A stretch of 64,000 bases of DNA from Sambucus nigra (taxonomy: Eukaryota > Streptophyta > Magnoliopsida > Dipsacales > Adoxaceae), in contig OX422210.1 of assembly GCA_949130495.1 (NCBI GenBank), forward strand, positions 637,198,585 through 637,262,584. Reading direction: 5' to 3'. Within the stretch, counting starts at the first letter, position 1. Every line of letters begins with the position of its first letter. Shown here in pieces: positions 44,913-55,758 of the stretch. Below the pieces are notes generated by a model. It was given only the letters and a program-made list of their open reading frames with translations. It had not been told where the DNA came from and searched no databases. Position numbers and translations under genes: made by a program.

Positions 44913-46160
44913 ATGGCTAAATCCTCTACTAACTTCAAATCTTACTCCCTCCCCAAATTCCTCTTCCACTTGTCTGTCAACCCTCTAAACAATGCACATC
45001 ATGTCATTTTTTTCAAACTCACAAATGATAATTATTTATACTGGCAAACCCAAACGACTGCTTATTTGAGAGGACAAAGACTTGTGAAATACATTGATGG
45101 CACATTTCCTTGTCCACCTTCCTAAATTTTTATTGCTGACAAAGCAGAACCACAAGACAATCTTGACTTTCAACATTGGATTGATCAAGACCAAATTCTT
45201 CTCAGCACTCTTATCTCCTTTTTAAGTAATGAAGTTCTACCTATTGCAGCGGGTTGTAATACATTAAAGGATTTCTGATCTACCCTTAGTACAACACTCT
45301 CATCTCCTCCCAACACCAGAATTCTAAGCATTCACAATAACCTCTATGAACTTGATCAAACAGATGACTCAATCTCTGCTTATCTCACCCGTGACAAACG
45401 ATACGTAGATGAATTAGCCGATGCCGAATGCCATTTTAACACGAAATTTATTAATATTTTTGTCTCCAGGGGCCTTTGACATGAATTCAAAGATCTTTTG
45501 AATACTTTATATGCTCATTCTGAAGCTGTTGCGTAATTTTTATCTGAATCTGAAGTCTGAATCTGAAATATGAAGACTGAAATCTGAATTTGAAAAACAT
45601 GTTTGTTTTTATGTCTGAATGTACCTCTGAATTAATGCATTTAGACTGATTCATACTTCAGATGTAATTCTACCTCTTAACCATTAAGAGCCAAATATAG
45701 CCGTTAGCCTCTTAATCATTTAAAAAAACAAACACTTTTTGGTACCTCTTAAGTCCGAATGGTTCAGATTCAGACTTAAGAGGTAAAAACAAACCGCACC
45801 TAAAATTCATGGACGTTCTTCTCGATAAGTAGTTTTTAAATAAAGATTCCTTTCCAAACTTTCCCTCACCCTTTCCACTTAAACTGAACGAACTGTCAAT
45901 CTCTACACCTCTCAACCTTCTTCTCGTTACTCTCACTATGATGGTGTTCAATATGCAAATAGGGTTTCTCATAGCGATCGTTTCTTATGTGGTCATGGTA
46001 ACTGTGGTGGCCACGGTGGCCGTCATTCCTAATTCTCACATAATTCTGATTACTATCGCAACCGACCACGTGCCAAATGCCAAATCTTCCATGGTCTTAC
46101 CCACACTGCTGCTACGTGTGATCAATGTTACAACCTTAACACCACCTATCACCCTAATGT
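44913..46160 (+). pseudogene. Ty1/copia gag, truncated and interrupted
   Basis: Starts MAKSSTNFKSYSL; continues LTNDNYLYWQTQTTAYLRGQ, KYIDGTFPCPPS, FQHWIDQDQILLSTLISFLS and NTRILSIHNNLYELDQTDDS, the normal order of a plant copia gag (UBN2/Retrotran_gag type), which packages element RNA into virus-like particles. Stops at 45,122, about 45,280 and 45,478. A roughly 270-bp insertion at 45,529-45,800 splits it. The C-terminal part resumes as SSRYSHYDGVQYANR and a degenerate knuckle AKCQIFHGLTHTAATCDQCY near 46,075-46,135. Homology ends at about 46,160; pol is absent. Confidence 0.8.
45529..45800. mobile_element. MITE-like insertion within copia gag
   Basis: The right end, read inverted, is GGTGCGGTTTGTTTTTACCT; the left end TGTTGCG...TTTTTATCTGAA is similar. 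Subterminal repeats of CTGAATCTGAAGTCTGAA face their inverse GACTTAAGAGG...TTCAGATTCAG. It interrupts an otherwise continuous gag translation. The superfamily is probably hAT; the target duplication could not be fixed. Confidence 0.6.
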
Positions 46161-46333
46161 TAGGATGGAGAGTGTTTACAAATAATATTGACTATTAACC
46201 CAAGTAATATTATGTCACACATACAATAAAAGTATAATGAGTAGAAAGACGCACACATAAAAGACTCAATATTTAAGTAGCAATTAGGCTCTCCAACATA
46301 CCTCACTTAACATATCTAACAACATACCTCATT
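46161..46333. other. Short non-coding spacer
   Basis: AT-rich, nothing recognised. Confidence 0.4.
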
Positions 46334-46633
46334 AATTGTACCGAATATATCCACCCTGGCTTGGTCCAGTGGTAAGGAGGGTTTCGCTCTAGACCATAGG
46401 TCGTGATTTCGATTCCCCCCACGGATACCTGCCCTGAGGGTAAGGGCGGGCTCTGAGCCGTGCGGGTATACCGTAAGGTGTCTGGGTTCGATTGCCCCTC
46501 AGGCGTCAGATTTAAATTGGGGTGTGTGTTAAGGTGGCTCTGGTACTTGCACCCCCCCTGTTTAGCAAACACGAGGGAGTCCAAAGGGCTCGTTCGTGTG
46601 GAAGTTCAGAGCTTCAGAAAAAAAATTGTACCG
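46334..46633 (+). mobile_element. tRNA-derived SINE, 280 bp, with 10-bp TSD
   Basis: Element at 46,344-46,623 flanked by AATTGTACCG (46,334-46,343 and 46,624-46,633). Pol III box A TGGCTTGGTCCAGTGG is at 46,357-46,372 and a box B-like GGTCGTGATTTCGATTCC at 46,399-46,416, the spacing of a tRNA gene. A second, better box B, GGGTTCGATTGCC, lies at 46,484-46,496. The 3' end is a short A run. SINEs are transcribed by RNA polymerase III and copied by a LINE reverse transcriptase. Confidence 0.85.
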
Positions 46634-47338
46634 GGTTATTGGCTAAATGAAACGGGTGAACTAACAAAAATGGGTAGATATATAAACTGAAGATAAAAAA
46701 GGTTTTTTTGCTGTAAGGACATATTTTTCATAAGTCCGTTACAATTTATTATGTCATATACCGCTACATGTCGTCAAAGAATTGAGAAGATTACATCTAC
46801 AACTCCGGATCCGAATTACAAGAGAACTTCAACATTCAAGCACCGTCGAGAAAATTTTGGTAAAAAAAAAATAAGTCTAAGTTCCATTTGCATTTTATAT
46901 TTAAAGTATTGGGATCATTTTTAAAAGGTTAAATATTTTTAATTATAAAATTTCTTTTGCAGAAAAGAAGTTCTATTGTATGAAAAAAGGGGAATCAAAA
47001 AGTTTTTTTTTAATGATTTCTTAAGAGTTTAAAAAAATGAGATGGCATTTATAAGAATGAGTTGCACTTCATCGTGTTACTCACTGTGTTAAAAATGAGG
47101 AGGTTTTGGTTCAAAAAAAAAAAAAAAAAAAAGGGGTTTGGTTATTCAAAGCCTATTTGTACAGGTGACTTCCTAATGCCTTAAAAGGCAATTTTTTTTT
47201 CTCTCACCAAGCAGGCAGTGACTTTGTGAAGCATCTTATGGGCGCCATTTTTTTTGTGTTGTGCCAATCATTGGCATGCCAATTATTGGCATATTACTAA
47301 GTCTCTTGGATTTTTTTAAAAGTGTTGCGTACAAGAGC
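46634..47338. other. Non-coding spacer
   Basis: No gene recognised; includes A and T homopolymers (for example 47,116-47,133). Confidence 0.4.
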
Positions 47339-47552
47339 CTCCTTCTTAAAAACTTATCTTGGTATTTTTTTTACACGCCACTGCTACTTTTATCTTCTTA
47401 CGTCTCCATATTTTTGTATATGCATGGTTATCTCATTTAACCAAACTCCTTCTTAAAAACTTATCTTGGTATTTTTTTTACACGCCACTGCTACTTTTAT
47501 CTTCTTACGTCTCCATATTTTTGTATATGCATGGTTATCTCATTTAACCAAA
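47339..47552. repeat. 107-bp tandem duplication
   Basis: Two virtually identical 107-bp units (47,339-47,445 and 47,446-47,552), starting CTCCTTCTTAAAAACTTATC and ending CTCATTTAACCAAA. A trace of a third unit follows. Confidence 0.95.
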
Positions 47553-48139
47553 TTCCTTCTTTAAAAAGGCCATGCACGTACAGTTTTTGAGAGAGAAGAA
47601 AAGTTTATTTTTTTTGACAGAACACTTTTCAAGAAGAAAGTTTTTGTTCTGTAATTTTTGAGAGTGTCTTCTTCTCACTTTTAAGGGTCTAAAACATTTG
47701 TTCAATAAATTCATAATCCCAACTATTTTTTATGAATTGTTTTGTGGAACCCAAGATATATTTTTCTAAAATATTTTGATGGTGATTTTGGTACCGCTCT
47801 TGGTGCTAATCGAAGACTGCGGTCATTGAGGTTCGCTGCGTGTGGATCTTTGCTGAAGATAGAACTGCGTGTTCTTGTGGAGTAGCTGCGGTTGTTCCAT
47901 TGCTGACGACACCGACCGACGCCTGCGGGTATTCGTGTGTCACTGTATTTCATTGTAATCCGTGTAAGTTGCGATTTACTTATTATAGTGAAATAAAAGG
48001 TTTTGCCCTGCGGGGATTTTTTCCTTAAACTTATTTCGCTTACTTTATTTGTTTATGGGTTGACACACGCACCGTAGATGGATGTTTAGGGGCTGAATTT
48101 ATTTGATTTAAAAGTAGACTCTAATTAAATAAGGGTTAC
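47553..48139. other. Spacer, possibly LTR or gene leader
   Basis: GC rises at 47,790-47,945 without a convincing ORF. The stretch TTATAGTGAAATAAAAGG followed by TTTTGCCCTGCGGGG (about 47,983-48,018) resembles the 3' part of some plant copia LTRs. Not resolved. Confidence 0.3.
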
Positions 48140-48189
48140 TTGAAAACTTGCGAGTTATTTTTAATCGGTATCACACAGTCGCATACGAC

Positions 48190-48348
48190 GTTTTTCATTT
48201 GCCAAAAGAAACACTCCCGCTCTCTCCACTTGAAGACCCAACACCGACGATTCCTCCAACAAGGTTTCTCTGCACTTGGAGACCTGAAATCGGTGATTCC
48301 TCCATCTCAGTCAGTCGCGTTTCCTCCATCTCTGGCGATTCCGTTTCA
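48190..48348 (+). other. Candidate 5' UTR exon of the FRS-like gene
   Basis: A CT-rich, slightly GC-richer block (CACTCCCGCTCTCTCCACTTG...) ending in CAACAA|GTATTT, a possible donor. A clean 3' splice site (CTTTTTCAG) lies directly before the FRS start at 60,699, and removal of the Sirevirus would leave an intron of about 0.9 kb. Purely inferential. Confidence 0.3.
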
Positions 48349-49177
48349 ACAAGTATTTTTTTCCGCGTTTATTCCATTTCATTTTTTTTGGTTTGAGACC
48401 TCTTATAAACCCAATTCCGTTGGATGATAATCATTTTTTGTTCGAGACTTGTTATAAACCCCATTCCATTGAATGAGAATCATTTTTTTGTTCGAGATTG
48501 TTGTTGTTTTAATGTATTGATAATGATACAGAATAGACTGAATAGAAAACAACTTGTAATTATGTTTTTTTGTTCCTTTTAATTATGTTTACTTTTAATT
48601 TTGAGTATATGTTCATTTTTGTTGTCATTATGCATATTTTAGTTCTAATTCAAGATCTCATTTCAGAAAATTGTAATTTCCATTTGAAATGAAAAATATC
48701 CGTTGATTGTTGTTCTGTATTTCTTGCTTATTTGAACTTTTTAATTAATGTATTTAATTAGTATAGAGTTTGTACTTATTTAACTTATTTTGTGGTCTAG
48801 GTTATGGATTAATAGATTCATAATGTGAAAATGAGTTGTTGATTTTAATTGAAGTGTCTCTTGATTGTTGTTCTATATTTCTGGCTTATGTGAAAATGAG
48901 ATATTGATCACACTGTTACTGGCATTTGAAGTTTAAGTAGTTAGTTATTATTTTTGTTCTAATTCTCGTAATTAGTAGGAATTTCTCATTATTCAACTTA
49001 TTGTTCTTTTTTAATTCCTTCAACCTATTGTTCCGGCTTATGTTATGGATTGTGCTTAACATAATATGATTAAATATAATAAAAAAAGTATAATTTGACT
49101 CATGAATGTCTTAAGGAATTAGGTCCGCGCCAATGGCACTTTTGTGATTTTTTTCCTACTTTGACTAGTGTAAATCA
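48349..49177. other. Candidate intron sequence
   Basis: T-rich, typical of plant introns, with no ORF. Ends in the target site ATACT of the Sirevirus insertion. Confidence 0.35.
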
Positions 49178-49182
49178 ATACT

Positions 49183-50469
49183 TGAAGTTGTAAGGTTATA
49201 TGAACTAAGGTTATTTCGTAGAATACACACACACAACCCAATTAAAAATATGCCAAATAGAAATATATTCCAATATTAAATTCCTTTGTCAAATTTACAA
49301 GTTAGCATGAACAATTTCCAGTTAATGCTATGGGATTGATAATTTGATTAAGTGAAATAAAATTATCCAATTTTATCCATTTTATCCTAAGCATGCATCT
49401 ATGTGATTTAATAAAGTAAGGTGCAAAAATCACGACCATAACGCGCCAATGTACAAGGAAAACCCAAATGGGAAAAACCTCGGACGGTTGGGCCTAGACA
49501 AAATCCACTACATAATAGGTTTTACAAGAGACTCAAAAGACTTACAGACATTGACTCACTCAAGACATACTTATGCCGTCCTCTAACTCCGAATTATTAG
49601 TACGCGAAGCTCCAACGCGTTGCTCGACACTACTCGTGTCGCGGTATCCACCGAAGCCCAAAAACACCGTCTCCAATAAGCTTGAGTGCAGAGATCCACC
49701 GCAAATGTGCTTGTTGAATGTCAAGTTGATTGCATGGGTTTTTGATTCAAGGGTTAAAGTAGTGTTGGAGATTGATTTTACCAAAAGAGAGAAGTTGTGA
49801 ATTTTTTCTCTCAAGAGAATATAAAACTTCCTTATGGAAAATAACTAATTTTCGTCCATATATTGAAACTGTAAAAGTAGTGGACAAAAGCAGTTTTGTG
49901 AAATAACTGCTGGAAAATAAGTTAAAAAATTTCAGATCTGACAGAACTCGTTCGAACGGGGTCGTTCGAACGACTTGTCGTTCGAACGAGTTATCTAACG
50001 ATATTCCAGTGTAGAATTAGATAAGTCGTTAGAAATCTCATTCGAACGAGTTCGTTCGAATGACATTTCTAAAAAGCTTCTAACGAGTTTCCAGTATGGA
50101 CTGGGGAATGTCGTTAGATACAGGTTGTTCGAACGACCTGGAGAAAACTTCGAACGAGATGCCAGTTTTTCATAGAGAAGGTTAAAATTAATTTAAAAAA
50201 TGATTCTTTATGAAAATAGAATTTTTTATGAACATTACTTTATACTAAAATTTCTTGTTATGAAAAATACTCCAACACTTAAAAAGATTTTGGTCATATA
50301 CCTTTTAGAAGAGCGAACATGAAGTGTATATTGATGTCGCGTGAACTTTGGATGCAATGCTCGAATCTTTACTGTTGTATGATGCTTGATGAGGAATGAA
50401 CCGAAAGTGTTTTGTCCAACGGAATGTAGCCAATACTACAAATGACTCGACTGAAAATTTGTCCTTACA
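49183..50469 (-). repeat. 3' LTR of Sirevirus
   Basis: 1,287 bp; plus strand starts TGAAGTTGTAAGG and ends TTGTCCTTACA. Has a cluster of TCGTTCGAAC palindromes at 49,950-50,160. Very similar to the 5' LTR except for 108 bp (50,041-50,148) missing there. Confidence 0.93.
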
Positions 50470-50830
50470 AATCTCCCCCTTTGGCTATTCCGGGACAAAA
50501 CAAAATAATAAAAAATAAATAAAAAGACTGAATTTGCTAAGCCAGCCGTCAAGCTGATTCTAAAGCCCGTCCCAAAAGCCCAAATAAAAAGACAGACTCA
50601 GTAACGCGACTAACGGTGCTGGAGAAGAGTAGGTGATGTATCCTACACACATGAAACAACAAATTCATAAATGCATGGGGAAGTATAGAATATAAAACAG
50701 TGATATGAGAGAATAAAGCATATGTTTAGAATAACTTATTAACTCCCCCTAAATTATGCATGTGTTGACTATTAATTAATTAACTCCCCCTAAATTATGA
50801 ACTCCCCCTATCAATGTTTCTCCCCCTTTT
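50469..50830 (-). promoter_or_regulatory. Polypurine tract and extra tract copies
   Basis: The minus strand reads CCAAAGGGGGAGATT directly before the 3' LTR (50,470-50,484), the plus-strand primer for reverse transcription. Further AGGGGGAG tracts occur at 50,743-50,750, 50,784-50,791, 50,802-50,810 and 50,821-50,828. Repeated tracts of this kind are a known Sirevirus trait. Confidence 0.8.
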
Positions 50831-51106
50831 TGTCCAGAAAAGACAAAGGGATAAAGATAGCCTGCATGGTTAGAAGCAAATTAATAGAACAATAGGCAAT
50901 AAATCCAAGAAACATATGTGCACAAAATGAAGGAACATGAGATAATTCATTAAACATGAAGGAAAAGACCAAATATCCAAATATGCATACATTGCGTAAG
51001 AAAATGTATCCAAACCAAATAAAACTGTACAAGAGATAAAATGTAAAATAGATGTTCCTCTCATCCTCACAATTACAAAAAATAAGTAGACTAAAACAAA
51101 TGTAAA
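50831..51106. other. Non-coding leader to the 3' LTR
   Basis: AT-rich, between the extra ORF and the purine tracts. A minus-strand frame (50,811-51,110) is hydrophobic but probably chance. Confidence 0.4.
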
Positions 51107-52374
51107 TCAAGGAGCAGGGGCATCATGAGGGGAATCATCGGGAATGGACCTGGAATCAGATGAGCCTGCACCACGGCGCATCTCCATGTGAGGAATGGCC
51201 TCAAGGTGCTCCAAAAGAAGAGAATCCCGACGTGTCTGTGCTTCATCCCTGCGTGCTTGAGCCTCCTCACGGCAAGCCTGGGCCTCCCTATCCTGCTGCA
51301 TCGAAACCAAAAGCTCCTGCAACATCGCCCTGTCTTGATGCCTATCTTCTTGAATCTGCTCAACCTGTGAACGGACAAATAAAATAGCCTCCGACTCTAT
51401 GGGTGCGGGAGCATATGAAGAAGATGGTCGATGGGTAGTACGATAGGGTGCGGGACGACTAGGGGCAGGGGTTGAGGAAGTGGCGGAGGGAGAGGGAGTG
51501 AGTTGAGGGGTATCGGGGGGTAAATGACCACGAGATCTACCTACCGAAGACATGTCAATGGTTTGGTAGCGGGTCACGGGGACATCGGTGGGTAGGCGGG
51601 GCAACCGACGGTAAGACAAAACCGAGTAATAATAGTGGCAAATAGTAGGGCTTGTCGAGCGGGATTGGAAGGAAGGATTCTAACCGTCCGAATGACAATA
51701 AAGAGGAAGACTGGGAGATCTATGGCAACCTTAATGCTAATTGCAAACATTAGATCCATGTGCAGTTTGGTGATTTGAGTTGAGTTCGCTCGGGGAATTA
51801 GACACGCACACACGATCCAATTAAGGACCATAAAATCTAGATACAATTGTTTATGAAAAATAGTGACAGTGCCGGGAGGTTTAATCCTAAACATGGTGCG
51901 CATAACGAGTGAAGGGTCAGGGCGAGCATCGGGAGCCCATGGGAAGGAGGGATTATTAACCCGGGGTAAGGAGTTGAGATGAGCAATGGATTCAGGACTG
52001 ACAATAATCTCTCGACCGCGCATGCGAGAGTAAATATGATCCTCCCGATCATGCATCCCAAAATAAAATTCCCGAATGAGATCGGGAAAAATAGTGTCAG
52101 TGAGTGAGAACAAAGGGTCCCACCCTAAGTTCGAAATCCAGGAATAGACAGTGGTGCCGACGAAAGATGGGAGATTAACAAGTTTTTCACGCACAATATA
52201 CCGAGTGGAGAAGCCTTGGGTGTGATATAGTGTGTGGTTGGTGAGTGTTCCCCAACGAAGTCCAAGGTCGAGAATTGATGCATTGACATTAGTATCCTCA
52301 TAGGATGAGGAGGAAGAGGAGCGTTCCTCTGGGGAGTTGCTAATGCGACGGGGGCGACGGTTACGGGGGGCCAT
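51107..52374 (-). pseudogene. Extra ORF downstream of pol (plant transposon protein domain-like)
   Basis: Begins MAPRNRRPRRISNSPEERSS at 52,374. The core (EFYFGMHDREDHIYSRMRGREIIVSPESIAHLNSLP) resembles the putative plant transposon protein domain (PF20167-like) in which REFYAN...VRGK..FSPEAIN is usual. Next is a hydrophobic stretch (QLYLDFMVLNWIVCACLIP; LPVFLFIVIRTVRIL). A frameshift near 51,600 separates a C-terminal part with a Pro/Ser-rich linker and a Glu/Gln/Arg coiled coil (QQDREAQACREEAQARRDEA) ending at 51,107. In the env-like position of Sireviruses; a true envelope role is not shown, as there is no signal peptide or glycoprotein layout. About 420 residues in total. Confidence 0.65.
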
Positions 52375-54421
52375 GCTAAACTAGGGCAAAACTAAAACTT
52401 ACCCGAACATAATTCCAACCAAACCGCCAAACACACCAACAAGCCATCAAACCAATCAACAATAATCCCATCCTCCGTTAAAAAAAACTAAAACAAAATA
52501 AAATAAAAAATATTTAAGGAAAATTCCACGAAATTAAAATGAATTTTAATTTAAGAAAACTGATAATTATCATGGAATTCAACTTAAATAGGGGCAACAC
52601 AAAAATAAGAAGGATAAATAATATACCCCCCCCCCCCAAATGTATATATATACACATATATGTATATGAAATTGGGTAACAAAAGGAATAAACTTTTTGG
52701 AGTAGAAATCATACCCAATAGCATATATATATATATATATATATTGATAACAAAGTATACATATATATAAAAAAAGAAGAAGACAATACCTAGAAGAGAG
52801 AAGTGGAAGAACCCCAAACTCGGAACCCTAGCAGGAGAAGATGAGAGGAGGGGAAATGAGTGAGGTTTAATGGAAGGATGAGGTTGAATGGAGGAGATGG
52901 GAAGAAAAACGGAGGGAAAATGGAGTATGGGAGAGTGGGGAAAATGGGTAATGGGTTTAATGGGAAGAGGGAGTGGGAGAGATTTTTGGGGAATGAGGGA
53001 AAATGAGGAAATGGGGAAACGTGGGCAGATGGAGAGAGAAAAAGAGACTGAGGGGGCAGAATTTTGGGAAGAGGAATTGCAAAAATTAAACCCAGGTCGT
53101 TCGAACGAGTGATGTCATTCGAACGGTTCTTTCGAATGATGTTCCAGAAGGATATTGGGTATCTCGTTATATAACTCGTTAGAAGTTCGTTCGAACGACA
53201 ATAAGAACGAAGTTCCAGAGAGGAAGTCAGAGAATTCGTTCAAAAACTCGTTCGAACGAGTTTTACTGACAAAAATGAGTCTATTTAAAAAGGAATAAAA
53301 ATAAAATAGGCTTAAAATTAGCATAAGGGAAGGAATTGGGAAGGCCAGAGAATTGACAAAATTAGGATTTTAATTGTCCTAGCTTGTGAAGACATATCCA
53401 AACCGTGGGAGCGGAAATGTAGGGGTGTGAACAATGCGAGTGAGAGTTTTTATCCAAGACAACGTACAAGTGCGGAATGCCAAACAATATATAAACGCAA
53501 TATGCACTCACATTAGCCTTGTGTCAATAAAGAAATACTATTGGACACTCAAACACTAAAGCACCACACATACAAGATAGATGATTCTCTCGCCAATGTT
53601 GTCACAATATGAAAGCAATGAATCGAATAAATGGGCATGCCCAATGATTTTCAACTTATATCTCCTAGTAGCTACAATAGATTGAGACTATTCTTTTTGA
53701 AGAATCAATCAAGCTAAATACTTTTGGCCTTGGCATTATATATCATTTTCAATGCTTATATTTTAGGCACTTATTCTATTATGCAAACGGAGGCTATTCA
53801 CACAAAAACTTTATGTTTTTCGCAGCCCGAGTCCATTGCTAGAAACAATAACCAACCGGATGAATGTAATTACTTTTTGTTTCAATCCGGGCAATAGATG
53901 ATCATGTACAATTTTGATTGCTTATAAGAGATGTGTCAAGATTGAGAAGACACCACCAAATCTCACTTTACAAGTACAATGTGAACAAGATATTCGTAAT
54001 ATTTCCTGAAAGGTGTGTGCAAGAAGGAAAATATATGAGGTAATCATAGAAAAACATATCATAAAAGAGCATTTTTGTGCACAAGATAAACGAGGTCCGA
54101 CTTGATTACTCATCGAAAGCCACGTGGACATGAAATAGGATAGTGATCCGAACACATCGAACACAAAGCCATATGGACAAAAAATTGTGAAAGCTTTTCT
54201 AACCATTCCCGTTTTCCTTGAAAATAAGAAAGAAAAAGTATTTTTGAGATTTGGAATAAAATATATACAAAAGTAATCTAGTTCATAGGTAAAAATATAC
54301 AAGAGAAACAACCTAAACTAGATAGATGACTTCGATATCAATCAATTGAGCAAACCCCAATTGATTTACTAAGGTTTTCAAACCTAAGGGCATCTAGAGG
54401 TTTGGTAAAGATATCGACCAA
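52375..54421. other. Non-coding interval between pol and extra ORF
   Basis: No domain recognised. Contains a C run and TA repeats (52,625-52,745), a purine-rich tract (52,810-53,090) and a second cluster of TCGTTCGAACGA palindromes (53,097-53,265) like the one in the LTRs. Confidence 0.5.
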
Positions 54422-55758
54422 TTATTGATCGGTACAAACAAAGCTTAGAGAAACGATTTTCTCTTCAACCAAGTCACGAATAAAATGTTCACAGATCCTA
54501 ATATGCTTGGTTCTAGAGTGTTGAACGGGATTACGGGAAATGTGAATGGAACTAGTATTGTCGTAATAGATAGTCATAGTGCCTTGAGATATGCCGTAAT
54601 CTTCCAACATTTGTTTCATCCAAATGAGTTGAGTGCAACAACTCCCCGCGAATATGTATTTGGCCTCCGCCGTGGACAAAAAAATAGAATTTTGTTTCTT
54701 GCTCATCCATGAGACAAGTGCACTTCCAAAATAGAAACAACTGCCAGATGTACTTTTGCATCCATCAACATCTCCTTCCCAATCGGCGTTCGAATATGCC
54801 GATAGACAATCATTTGTGTCGATGGAATACCAAATTCCAAAAGACAGGGTCCCACTAACATATTTGGTAATACGTTTAATGGTTAGTAAATGAGACTCTT
54901 TTAGGGAGGCTTGATAGCGGGCACAAACTCTTACACTAAAGGAAATATCCAGATGACTAGCGGTTAGGTAAAGTAAACTACCTATCATACTCCTAAAGAG
55001 TGTGTGCTCTACATCCTTTCCTTCAGTGTCCTTACTAAGTTTAATCGAAGAACTTATAGGAGTGCGTGCATGCTTAGCGGATTCGAGTTTAAATTTCTTA
55101 ACAAGGTCTTTAGCATACTTAGTTTGGGACATAAATATCCCACTTTCGAGTTGATGAACTTAAAGACCTAGAAAGAAAGTAAGTCCACCTACCATACTCA
55201 TCTCAAATTCATCGTGCATTTCTTTTGAGAAGAATTGAGTATGATTATCACATGTTGAACCAAACACTATGTCGTCGACATACACTTGTGCAAATAGAAT
55301 AGCTTTCTCATCACGATGAACAAAAAGTGTCATGTCTACTCCCCTCTCAAAAATCGACGAGAAAGGAGATAAGAAGTGAGTCTTTCATACCAAGCACGGG
55401 GTGCTTGTTTCAAGCCATATAGTGCTTTCTTTAGGAAGAAGACATGATTAGGATGCTTTGGGTCCTCAAACCCTTTAGGTTGGTCAACATAGACTTCTTC
55501 TTGAAGAATACCATTTAAAAAGGCACTTTTTACATCCATTTGATATAATTTAAATTTAAGTTGACATGCTATGGCTAGTAAAAGGCGAACCGATTCTAAC
55601 CTAGCAACTGGAGAAAAAGTCTCTTCAAAGTCAACACCTTCTATTTGGGTGTATCCTTGGGCAACCAACCTAGCTTTGTTACGAACAATGACACCATTTT
55701 CATCCATTTTATTTTTAAAAATCCATTTGGTGCCAATGACGTTTGTATTAGAACGCAT
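54422..55758 (-). pseudogene. Copia reverse transcriptase and RNase H
   Basis: RT starts near 55,758 with [17 protein letters not shown] and shows [49 protein letters not shown] and [18 protein letters not shown] frameshift near 55,350 puts the catalytic LFAQVYVDD in another frame (about 55,285-55,260). A stop lies at about 55,161 before MSQTKYAKDLVKKF. RNase H (54,422-55,132) has DISFSV, YSNADWEGDVDGCKSTSGSCFYFG, SWMSKKQNSIFLSTAEAKYI, WMKQML and RTKHIRICEHFIRDLV; its Asp and Glu residues are kept. These enzymes copy element RNA into DNA. Closest by eye to SIRE-type copia pol. Confidence 0.9.

Noticed and set aside
46357..46416. Functional tRNA gene
   Set aside because: A and B boxes are present but no cloverleaf with acceptor stem closes; flanking duplication and A-tail show a SINE.
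49560..49814. Open frames on both strands in the 3' LTR, repeated near 59,840-60,073
   Set aside because: They are present in both LTRs and have no domain; chance frames in LTR sequence.
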